A program made the translations under genes and the position numbers. 5,578 bases of DNA from Bacteroidota bacterium. GTDB lineage: Bacteria; Bacteroidota; Ignavibacteria; UBA10030. Shown here in pieces: positions 1 through 5,204 of the stretch (the stretch's first letter is position 1; each line of letters opens with the position of its first letter). Location of the stretch: positions 1,108 through 6,685 of the forward strand of contig DMMN01000335.1 of the NCBI GenBank assembly GCA_003453835.1. Reading direction: 5' to 3'. Under the pieces are notes generated by a model. It had not been told where the DNA came from. It searched no databases and worked only from the letters and a program-made list of their open reading frames with translations.

Positions 1-2321
1 TCACCGTTGGGTCCTTGCCCATAGCTATAGCCATAGCCGTAGCTGTAATACTTGTACCGATAATAGCCGTAGTATCCCCCATACGCGAGCCGGAGATCAA
101 AGTTGTTGAGTACCAATCCGAGAGACTTTGCACCGACATTCTGGATCAGCTCGACTGTTCGATCCACGGCATCCATTCTCGTATGTCCGGAGGAGACAAC
201 CACGATTACGCCATCGACAAGCGTGGAGAGGACAACCGGATCCGTAACAGCAAGTACGGGCGGAGAGTCAAACATCAAGATATCATATCGCTCTTTCAGG
301 CGTTTGATCAGCTCCTTCATCTTCTGAGATCCGAGCATCTCGGAGGGATTCGGAGGGATCGATCCGCTCGGGATAATGTCCAATCCTTCAACCGGAGTTT
401 TCCGAAGGACGGATTCCAATGTGGCGTTGCCGAGCAGGAGGTCGGTCAATCCCGGGTCCCTATCGAGACCGAACTCTGCGTGAAGGCTCGGCTTGCGTAG
501 ATCCGTATCGAGCAGAACAATCTTCTTCCCTGTTTGAGCAAAGGTTGTCGCAAGATTCGAGACCGTCGTGGATTTCCCCTCGCCCGGATTTGCACTCGTG
601 ACCATGATCGACTGCAACGGCTCATCGAGCTGGGCATACTGAACGTTTGTGCGGAGTCTGCGATACGATTCGGCGATTGACGATAGAGGATTAACAAACG
701 AAAGGAGGTGCGCATCCACGAGCCGCCCATCGCGCTCTATTTTGGTCTTCCCACCCAGCTTCTGGATCTCTTCATCCATGAGAGCGATCGCCGTGAGGGT
801 TGAGTAACCGCGCTTTTTCAAATCCTCGGGCGTCCGCGCTCTTACGTCGATGTATTCGCGCAGAAAGACAAAGCCGATCCCCAATCCAAGACCGAGAATC
901 GCACCGAGAAGGAGGTTCAAACGAACCTTCGGGCTGACCGGCGCGAGAGGGACGATGGCCGGATCGATGACGAAGATGTAACCGAATTCTGATTTCTCCT
1001 TGATCGAGGCCTCGTTGAACTTCTCCTCGACCAACAGATAGAGCTTTTCGCTGCTCAGGCGCGCTCGTTGAAGCCGCGCATACTGGATGCTCTTTTGGGG
1101 GATACTCTCGAAATGGCGCTCGTATTGCGTAAGGACAACTTGAAGAGCGTCCTTTTTCGATTGGAGCGATTGAATCTGTATCTGCGTTTCAATAATCTTC
1201 TGCTTCGCCTCGCTCAGAAAGCTCGCGGGGTCGTTCGAGCTCCCCGTTGATCTCTGGCCGGGAAGGAGCGAAAGAAGGAACTCTTCCGTTCGTTTCCGAA
1301 GTTTCTCGCGAAGAGCATTGATCTGAACATCGATCTCTTTGAGCTTCTGAGTGTATATATCCTGGCCGACATACGTGGGATTCTGGGCCACGGTGACATC
1401 GCGCCGCACTTCAAGCATGGCAAGTTGTTCCTGGAGCAGGCGTATGTATGGATCGTTCGCTTCACCGATTGCTTTTGCGACATTCGGTTCCTGCTTGGCA
1501 AGCTCTTCCTGATACGAGGTCAGCGTTTTCGAGAGAGCCTGTAATTCAATGTCCGCCGCATCACGCTGAGCTTCCAGGGTGGCGAGCTGGTCGATGACCT
1601 TTTTGGCCTCGTCATCGAGAGAGACGATCCCTTTTTGCTCCATGTACTTCTGCAGAGTCCCCTCCGATTCGTCAAGAGAAGATTTTCTCACTTTCAATTG
1701 AGTATCAAGGAACTCTCGCGCGGCCCTGGAGCGAGACCGACTGGAGAAGAGGTTTCGATCATAGTACGCTTCCGCGAACGTGTTGGCGATGAGGGCGGCT
1801 TCTTTCGGCTGCACACTTCTTGCCGTGACTTTTATGACGTCGGAGTCTCTGATGGGCTCAAACTCCACGGCGGTCATAAGTCGTTTCGCGATTTCAGACG
1901 CTGTGAGAAGAATATCTTCGGGACCGCTTTCTGCTCTGTCCCAGATGATGAGGATTCGCTCGCTGTTTGTGCTGTCGGTGTATCCTCTCTTGATCAGCCG
2001 AACCGCAACGGCCTCGGCGAGGGATCGGGACTTTAAAATCTCAAGCTCGTTCTTGATGTTCTTTACGGCGCCGATCCCCGTCACATCGAACAGCGGCATT
2101 TGAGATTGCTGACCCTTCGTATCAACAAGCACCGTGGCGGTTGACTCATAGACAGGGCTTGTGGTAAATGTGAACACGGCTGTACCGGCCAGTACCAGCA
2201 GAAACGACGCGAGGATCATCCACTTCCCCCGCAATACGATTTGGACGTAGTCCTGGAAGGTCGGTTCTTGCGAAATGCCGTCCCTGTGGATCCGCTCGAT
2301 GTCCCCTTTTCCGATATTCAT
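1..2321 (-). CDS. Wzc-type polysaccharide co-polymerase / tyrosine autokinase (BY-kinase), C-terminus cut by window edge
   Basis: This inner-membrane protein should control chain length and export of capsule or exopolysaccharide by cycles of tyrosine autophosphorylation and oligomerisation. The frame is open for 773 codons with no stop before the left edge. Order of parts: Wzz-like N-terminal region with a first membrane segment near residues 34-53; a long charged, coiled-coil-like periplasmic region about 200-450; a proline-rich motif 454-464; a second membrane segment about 467-487; and a cytoplasmic kinase domain from about 548. The kinase shows the oligomerisation motif E551-x2-R554-x2-R557, Walker A GEGKSTT (580-586), Walker A' LLDTDLRKP (603-611), IPPNPSEML (655-663) and Walker B ILMFDSPP (681-688). 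Residues 747-767 hold 12 tyrosines alternating with glycine and serine, the expected autophosphorylation tail. The ATG at 2321 is the only possible start, because an in-frame TGA lies at 2346-2348. AGAGGGGG (2326-2333) serves as ribosome binding site. Family assignment is firm; the sugar product is unknown. Confidence 0.96.
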   Translation of the reverse strand, partial: MNIGKGDIERIHRDGISQEPTFQDYVQIVLRGKWMILASFLLVLAGTAVFTFTTSPVYESTATVLVDTKGQQSQMPLFDVTGIGAVKNIKNELEILKSRSLAEAVAVRLIKRGYTDSTNSERILIIWDRAESGPEDILLTASEIAKRLMTAVEFEPIRDSDVIKVTARSVQPKEAALIANTFAEAYYDRNLFSSRSRSRAAREFLDTQLKVRKSSLDESEGTLQKYMEQKGIVSLDDEAKKVIDQLATLEAQRDAADIELQALSKTLTSYQEELAKQEPNVAKAIGEANDPYIRLLQEQLAMLEVRRDVTVAQNPTYVGQDIYTQKLKEIDVQINALREKLRKRTEEFLLSLLPGQRSTGSSNDPASFLSEAKQKIIETQIQIQSLQSKKDALQVVLTQYERHFESIPQKSIQYARLQRARLSSEKLYLLVEEKFNEASIKEKSEFGYIFVIDPAIVPLAPVSPKVRLNLLLGAILGLGLGIGFVFLREYIDVRARTPEDLKKRGYSTLTAIALMDEEIQKLGGKTKIERDGRLVDAHLLSFVNPLSSIAESYRRLRTNVQYAQLDEPLQSIMVTSANPGEGKSTTVSNLATTFAQTGKKIVLLDTDLRKPSLHAEFGLDRDPGLTDLLLGNATLESVLRKTPVEGLDIIPSGSIPPNPSEMLGSQKMKELIKRLKERYDILMFDSPPVLAVTDPVVLSTLVDGVIVVVSSGHTRMDAVDRTVELIQNVGAKSLGLVLNNFDLRLAYGGYYGYYRYKYYSYGYGYSYGQGPNG

Positions 2322-2418
2322 TGTGCCCCCTCTGAGATGCGATGTTCATTGTAGCCTTCGGAAATAGTTACCTGATTTGTGCATCATCTCTTCACAAGTT
2401 AGCGCGCACCGCTTGGGT
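2322..2418. other. 97-nt spacer between the kinase gene and HEPN/MNT pair 1
   Basis: Both flanking genes read leftward, so a kinase promoter and an end signal for the HEPN operon are expected here. I see no stem followed by a T-run after the HEPN stop, so readthrough into the kinase gene is possible. An imperfect operator-like inverted repeat, TTGTG at 2377-2381 and CACAA at 2393-2397 with an 11-nt spacer, is present. No convincing -35/-10 pair could be placed. The kinase start region is duplicated 28 nt upstream. Confidence 0.4.
2326..2333 (-). promoter_or_regulatory. Ribosome binding site of the Wzc-type kinase gene
   Basis: On the minus strand AGAGGGGG sits 4 nt before the ATG at 2321, with its GAGG core 7 nt away. 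It decides the start together with the in-frame TGA at 2346-2348. A second ATG at 2349 in another frame has its own AAGG-type site. Confidence 0.6.
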
Positions 2419-2895
2419 TTATGTTTCAGCAACTTCAATCTTCATCTCGCGACGAACATAGTCTTCCGTCATCTGAACCGACGAGAGTAACTTGGGAACA
2501 TGACCGAGCACATCCCGAAAGAACGCCTCCTGATCTTCGTCGAGATACTCGTGAGAAATGGAATTGCGCAGATCACGCACGGCTCTGAGATCGGCCGCCG
2601 ATGGAACAATACCCAGTTTCTCGCAGAGGTTGACGCGATCAATAAACGTAGGCGCAAGTTCTCGTTGAAGGGCCACGAGGGTCTTGAGGATTCGCTGCGT
2701 GTAGATATCAGAGACCCTCGCGAACCTGGCGGTCAGTGATTCAAACCGCTCAAGTTCATCAACCGAGTATTCACTTTTGACGGACATGCCGAGACATTTG
2801 TCATACGAGGCGCGCAGATGCCCCATCGACTTCGCGAGGAGTCGCCAGTCTTCCATCAGCGAATTCCGCAATATGGCGTCCAGGTCTGATGACAT
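2419..2895 (-). CDS. HEPN-domain ribonuclease toxin, HepT-like (pair 1)
   Basis: This is a small all-helical cytoplasmic protein of 158 residues. The signature is R110-NSIS-H115-E-Y117 inside DLRNSISHEYL, an exact RX4HXY motif. In characterised HepT toxins the Arg and His form the RNase site at the dimer interface, and the MNT partner AMPylates the Tyr to silence the toxin. The residues before it (RFARVSDIYTQRILKTL, then RVNLCEKLGIV) match the usual helix arrangement of HepT-like proteins with that motif. The gene is second in a two-gene operon: its ATG at 2895 lies 2 nt after the stop of the nucleotidyltransferase gene. No good Shine-Dalgarno sequence is visible, so translational coupling is likely. 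Family and motif are clear; the RNA target, and whether the toxin is active, are inferred. No symbol is given because the resemblance is at family level. Confidence 0.9.
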   Translation of the reverse strand: MSSDLDAILRNSLMEDWRLLAKSMGHLRASYDKCLGMSVKSEYSVDELERFESLTARFARVSDIYTQRILKTLVALQRELAPTFIDRVNLCEKLGIVPSAADLRAVRDLRNSISHEYLDEDQEAFFRDVLGHVPKLLSSVQMTEDYVRREMKIEVAET

Positions 2896-2897
2896 GA

Positions 2898-3185
2898 CTA
2901 TATGGGCACTGCTTCGTGCAAGATGAGTTGTTTGAAGGGTTTGTCTTCATCAAACCGATAGTTCAAAATGTCAACCCTTTGCTCGCCGAATCGCATTTGA
3001 AATCCCAGCCGCAACTCCCGAAGCTCCGACCGGGATAGGCGGGCGCCACTGAGAATGAGAACGTCGATATCTCCACCCTTCTTTGAATCATCTACCCGCG
3101 ATCCGAAAAGAAAGACTTGCGCTGCCGGGTCAAGCCGGCCCACCTCTTTCTTGAAAAACTCCACCATCTCTTTGGAAACGCGCAT
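2898..3185 (-). CDS. Minimal nucleotidyltransferase (MNT), MntA-like antitoxin of pair 1
   Basis: This 95-residue protein has a polymerase-beta-type nucleotidyltransferase fold. The nucleotide and metal site is FGSRVDDSKKGGDIDVLIL: G28, S29, then D39 and D41, with the likely third carboxylate D72 in RVDIL. The spacing is GSX9DXD, one residue shorter than the GSX10DXD of the second MNT in this window. Established role of the family beside HepT-like HEPN proteins: it acts as antitoxin by transferring AMP to the HEPN tyrosine. All three acids are present, so an active enzyme is expected. It is the first gene of its operon. The ATG at 3185 has GGGG 7 nt upstream as a weak ribosome site. The promoter must lie in the inverted-repeat-rich spacer to its right, but no clear boxes are visible. 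Confidence 0.9.
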   Translation of the reverse strand: MRVSKEMVEFFKKEVGRLDPAAQVFLFGSRVDDSKKGGDIDVLILSGARLSRSELRELRLGFQMRFGEQRVDILNYRFDEDKPFKQLILHEAVPI

Positions 3186-3225
3186 ATCGTAACCCCGACT
3201 ACTTACTCAAGTTGGCCGCTTCAGG

Positions 3226-3245
3226 CAGAGGGATCGAACCCTCTG
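3226..3245. repeat. 7-bp hairpin resembling a tRNA T-arm
   Basis: CAGAGGG-ATCGAA-CCCTCTG is a perfect 7-bp stem with a 6-nt loop. On the minus strand the loop reads TTCGAT, which recalls a tRNA T-arm, but the true T-loop has 7 nt. No D-arm, anticodon arm or CCA-ready acceptor fits around it. Confidence 0.6.
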
Positions 3246-3267
3246 AATATTAGGAGGAATCTCCGGT

Positions 3268-3287
3268 CCACGTCCTGAAGGACGTGG
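3268..3287. repeat. Perfect 8-bp palindrome, REP or IS200/IS605-like hairpin
   Basis: CCACGTCC-TGAA-GGACGTGG is a perfect 8-bp stem with a 4-nt loop. It is extended by CCG (3263-3265) and CGG (3291-3293) across a small internal loop. GC-rich stems with tetraloops of this kind are typical of REP sequences and of IS200/IS605-family ends recognised by Y1 transposases. That assignment is by resemblance: no transposase is in view and only one copy occurs here. Confidence 0.55.
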
Positions 3288-3420
3288 CTACGGCCCCAAC
3301 CATTGCGCTCCGAGAAGGGCACATCGCCGCTCAACGGTACTATGATTCTTGTTTTGCACGACATTAACTGCAAGTTGCTTTTCTGGAGCCATCCCATGAA
3401 TCCGACGGCTCACTCACACG

Positions 3421-3438
3421 AAACCCCGGAGGGGTTTT
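3421..3438 (-). terminator. Possible terminator of HEPN/MNT pair 2
   Basis: AAACCCC-GGA-GGGGTTT is a perfect 7-bp stem with a 3-nt loop, about 90 nt beyond the stop of the second MNT gene on the minus strand. The T residues form part of the stem, and on the minus strand they are followed by CG, so it is weak as a minus-strand terminator. The plus strand has one more T. It may instead be another hairpin of the repeat-rich spacer. Confidence 0.35.
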
Positions 3439-3452
3439 GCATCCTTTGTGAG

Positions 3453-3472
3453 GCGTCGATTTCAATCGATGC
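3453..3472. repeat. 8-bp hairpin with TTCA loop
   Basis: GCGTCGAT-TTCA-ATCGATGC forms 8 pairs, one of them a G-T wobble. The loop TTCA is the complement of the TGAA loop of the palindrome at 3268-3287, and arm length and loop size match it, but the arm sequences are unrelated. Confidence 0.5.
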
Positions 3473-3528
3473 CCACGAAGTACTCACTTCTGCGATGCCC
3501 ATGCACCTCTCGAAGTACATCGCCCTTG

Positions 3529-3849
3529 CTACAAAATCCTGATACCATCGCGCTTGATATATCGAATCACAGATTCGCGCTCTGCTGTAAACTCATCCTC
3601 CACAAAACATACGGCCTCGTAGAGAGAATCGTGTTGCTGAATCTCATGAAAGATCTCGAATCGCTCGTCAAATGGTGAGCCGTTTCTCACGGAGCCGACG
3701 ACAACCGCAATATCGACATCGCTGTATTCGGTTGGAGTACCTTTGGCATATGAGCCAAAGACGTACGCGGCTCTGATGTCATGGCTCTCCCGCAGCCGCA
3801 GAATGACGTTTCGTACATCCTCTATCACTTCATCTTTTGATCGAGCCAT
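3529..3849 (-). CDS. Minimal nucleotidyltransferase (MNT) of HEPN/MNT pair 2
   Basis: This 106-residue polymerase-beta-type nucleotidyltransferase carries FGSYAKGTPTEYSDVDIAVV: G32, S33 and D44, D46, an exact GSX10DXD motif. The usual third acid may be E78 in SLYEAVCF, where many relatives have Asp. By family knowledge it would transfer a nucleotide, most likely AMP, to its HEPN partner or another target. The ATG at 3849 is preferred because AAAGGA (3859-3864) lies 9 nt upstream; a GTG at 3879 in the same frame has no usable site. The gene is second in its operon and its start lies inside the HEPN gene, overlapping by 25 nt, so translation is probably coupled. It differs clearly in sequence from the MNT of pair 1, so the two pairs are not a recent duplication. 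Confidence 0.9.
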   Translation of the reverse strand: MARSKDEVIEDVRNVILRLRESHDIRAAYVFGSYAKGTPTEYSDVDIAVVVGSVRNGSPFDERFEIFHEIQQHDSLYEAVCFVEDEFTAERESVIRYIKRDGIRIL

Positions 3850-4214
3850 TGAATCACATCCTTTGAGAAACGAATGCACTCCCGCGCGAACTCCTCTGTG
3901 ATGCCTCTTTGGAGATCATGGAGGCTTTCCTTGTAGCGGGCATTGATATAGTACTGAGATAGAAAGTCCAATCTCTGCAATCGATCTTCACCAAGGTCGT
4001 CCACAACCTCTGCAAGTTCAGCAATCCTTCTCAAATTGTGGATAGGTAGCACTTCGCGCCGCCCGTGAGCCAAGAATCCTTTCAATCCCTTCTCGATCGC
4101 TTGTTGGCACATGAAGACGGCATAGATATACCGCCCCGCCTCAAGCATGGCTTCTGCGGTTTGTATGTCATACTCGACGCGCTCCATCCATAGCTTTGAC
4201 CGTTCAAAGTCCAC
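3825..4214 (-). CDS. HEPN-domain protein of pair 2 (COG2250/PF05168-like), no RX4HXY motif
   Basis: This helical protein of 129 residues opens with the classic helix of this family, ERVEYDIQTAEAMLEAGRY (11-29). CQQAIEKGLKGFLA (36-49), the H59-N-L motif and LSQYYINARYKES (85-97) follow, the last matching the YYxxxRY segment of the family. The RX4HXY motif of pair 1 is absent. R53 to H59 gives an RX5H match, but that His is the family's HNL position, so I do not count it as the nuclease site. The start is a GTG at 4214 with a poor GAGTGAG site; the ATG at 4187 is an alternative that would trim nine residues. The gene is first in a two-gene operon with the MNT at 3529-3849. Proteins like this may bind nucleotide or act as partner subunits; whether this one is a toxin is unknown. 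Confidence 0.87.
   Translation of the reverse strand: MDFERSKLWMERVEYDIQTAEAMLEAGRYIYAVFMCQQAIEKGLKGFLAHGRREVLPIHNLRRIAELAEVVDDLGEDRLQRLDFLSQYYINARYKESLHDLQRGITEEFARECIRFSKDVIQWLDQKMK
3859..3864 (-). promoter_or_regulatory. Ribosome binding site that sets the start of the pair 2 MNT gene
   Basis: AAAGGA on the minus strand, 9 nt before the ATG at 3849 and inside the coding end of the upstream HEPN gene. It favours the ATG over the in-frame GTG at 3879. Confidence 0.6.
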
Positions 4215-4367
4215 GACTCACTCTTCGTCCGTATGTACTTCTCTACCCATCTAGCTCGTTTCAGCATCCCCGATGTTCTTGTTCCGCCATTTCCCGAAAC
4301 GCCTTCTCCTGTCGCCAACAAGTTCCCACTTCCTCCTTTGTTTTTTTTCCGCTATCTTGGGTCAGAC
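4215..4367. other. Divergent spacer between pair 2 and the metallophosphoesterase gene
   Basis: These 153 nt must hold promoters for both directions. The plus strand is strongly pyrimidine-rich, with a T8 run at 4341-4348. TATCTT at 4353-4358 could be a -10 box for the rightward gene, but it lies only 9 nt before the ATG and has no good -35 partner. No Shine-Dalgarno sequence precedes the ATG at 4368. The metallophosphoesterase frame stays open leftward to 4233, but that extension is proline- and phenylalanine-rich and not family-like. Confidence 0.4.
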
Positions 4368-5069
4368 ATGAAGATCGCCATTCTTTCTGATATTCATTCC
4401 AATCTCGAAGCTCTGCTCAAAACTTTCACGATCCTCGATGATCTTCGGATCGAGGAAATCTATTGTCTTGGCGACATCGTCGGCTACGGCGGCAGTCCCA
4501 ATGAGTGTGTGAACCTCATCCGGAAGCGAGCATCGAGGTGCGTACTCGGGAACCACGATCTCGCCGCCATCGACACCTCTCACGCCTCGTATTTTACGAA
4601 GCCCGGGAGAATCGCCGCCGAGTGGACACATGAGGTTCTCACTTCACAGAACCTGGACTATCTCTCCAGCCTTCCTTACCGACTCGATACGGAGTTTGGC
4701 ACCATCGTGCATGCTAATCCTGCGCGCCCCGAGGAATGGGAGTACATCGTTTCACTTGAGGACGCGGAGCCTCAATTCGCGCACTTCACAACACCACTCT
4801 GCTTCATCGGCCATTCGCACATTCCCTTCGTCTGCGGTGAAGATAGGAAGACCTTCGTTCTTAAAAAAGGCCTTCGGGCTCTCATCAACGTCGGGAGCGT
4901 CGGGCAACCACGCGACCATGATCCGCGCTTGAGCTTCGGCCTTCTCGATTCCGACTCCTGGACCTACGAGAATATCCGTGCCGAGTACGATATCCGGGGA
5001 GCCGCGCAGGCTATCATCGAAAATGGCCTACCGCAATTCCTGGCCGACAGGCTGTTTCGAGGCGTCTGA
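4368..5069 (+). CDS. Calcineurin-like metallophosphoesterase (YfcE/Metallophos_2 type)
   Basis: This 233-residue cytoplasmic phosphoesterase needs two divalent metals. All five signature blocks are present: D8-x-H10 in LSDIHSN; G35-D36 followed by VGYGG; G61-N62-H63-D64; H115 in IVHANP; and G148-H149-S-H151 in FIGHSHIPF. The seven ligands D8, H10, D36, N62, H115, H149 and H151 are all kept, so it should be active. Its length is normal for the family. The substrate cannot be read from sequence; relatives act on phosphodiesters and phosphomonoesters. The ATG at 4368 is chosen because MKIAILSDIHSN is the usual N-terminus; an upstream ATG at 4233 would add 45 unlikely residues. It is the only plus-strand gene here, divergent from pair 2 and convergent with the third HEPN gene. 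No clear ribosome site is visible, so it may be leaderless or weakly translated. Confidence 0.93.
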   Translation: MKIAILSDIHSNLEALLKTFTILDDLRIEEIYCLGDIVGYGGSPNECVNLIRKRASRCVLGNHDLAAIDTSHASYFTKPGRIAAEWTHEVLTSQNLDYLSSLPYRLDTEFGTIVHANPARPEEWEYIVSLEDAEPQFAHFTTPLCFIGHSHIPFVCGEDRKTFVLKKGLRALINVGSVGQPRDHDPRLSFGLLDSDSWTYENIRAEYDIRGAAQAIIENGLPQFLADRLFRGV

Positions 5070-5204
5070 GATCCATCGCTCGGTTCGTACCACACGACTG
5101 AACCCATCCTTCGATGCCAAAGAACTTGTGCTGCGGAGAATCATCTGGCGAACCAACTCCGCCGCGCCCTTTGTTCCCTCCAGACCGCACTTCGTGATCT
5201 GAAT
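5070..5204. other. Convergent spacer after the metallophosphoesterase gene
   Basis: These 135 nt lie between the ends of two converging genes. There is no T-tailed terminator. A weak inverted repeat, GCGGAG with CTCCGC, sits at about 5135-5165 with an 18-nt loop. The plus frame is open but has no start or family-like sequence. I see nothing else. Confidence 0.4.

Larger units (their letters stand above)
3208..3305. repeat. Composite two-hairpin element closed by a long-range stem
   Basis: CAA-GTTGG-CCG at 3208-3218 can pair with CGG, CCAAC and TTG at 3291-3305, leaving bulges of CC and CA. The closing stem encloses the hairpins at 3226-3245 and 3268-3287, giving a three-way-junction shape of about 100 nt. 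The polarity (GTTGG on the left, CCAAC on the right) is opposite to an integron attC site. The fold is seen by eye only and has not been scored. Confidence 0.4.
3186..3528. other. Gene-free spacer dense in inverted repeats, between the two HEPN/MNT pairs
   Basis: These 343 nt have no credible coding frame; the short plus-strand frames lack ribosome sites and family-like sequence. Six inverted repeats are visible: 3226-3245 (7 bp), 3268-3287 (8 bp), 3386-3411 (GAGCC/GGCTC, 5 bp, 16-nt loop), 3421-3437 (7 bp), 3453-3472 (8 bp with one G-T) and 3492-3523 (GCGATG/CATCGC, 6 bp). A further pairing closes 3208-3305. CGAAGTAC occurs twice, at 3476-3483 and 3511-3518. The spacer must also hold the pair 1 promoter. 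It could be a decayed insertion element, a REP cluster or a structured RNA; sequence alone does not decide. Confidence 0.6.

Noticed and set aside
15..500. 161-codon plus-strand open frame over the kinase domain
   Set aside because: It lies exactly antisense to the kinase codons; its hydrophobic repeat-like N-terminus is just the complement of the tyrosine tail.
2377..2397. CRP-like operator from TTGTG...CACAA upstream of the kinase gene
   Set aside because: The half-sites are 11 nt apart and short; a CRP site needs TGTGA-N6-TCACA. Kept only as a note in the spacer entry.
3210..3300. A possible tRNA gene on the minus strand, suggested by CAGAGGG-TTCGAT-CCCTCTG
   Set aside because: The loop has 6 nt rather than 7, no anticodon arm or D-arm can be placed, and the upstream half is taken by a GC-rich palindrome. 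At most it is a decayed fragment or a chance hairpin.
3208..3305. Integron attC-like site from the GTTGG and CCAAC ends
   Set aside because: The order and polarity are the reverse of RYYYAAC...GTTRRRY, and no cassette array or integrase is present.
3303..3678. Short plus-strand open frames in the spacer and over the pair 2 MNT gene
   Set aside because: There is no ribosome site, no recognisable domain, and the second overlaps a solid minus-strand gene.
4233..4367. N-terminal extension of the metallophosphoesterase from the ATG at 4233
   Set aside because: The 45 added residues are low-complexity and unlike the family, whose proteins begin at the MKIAILSDIH segment.
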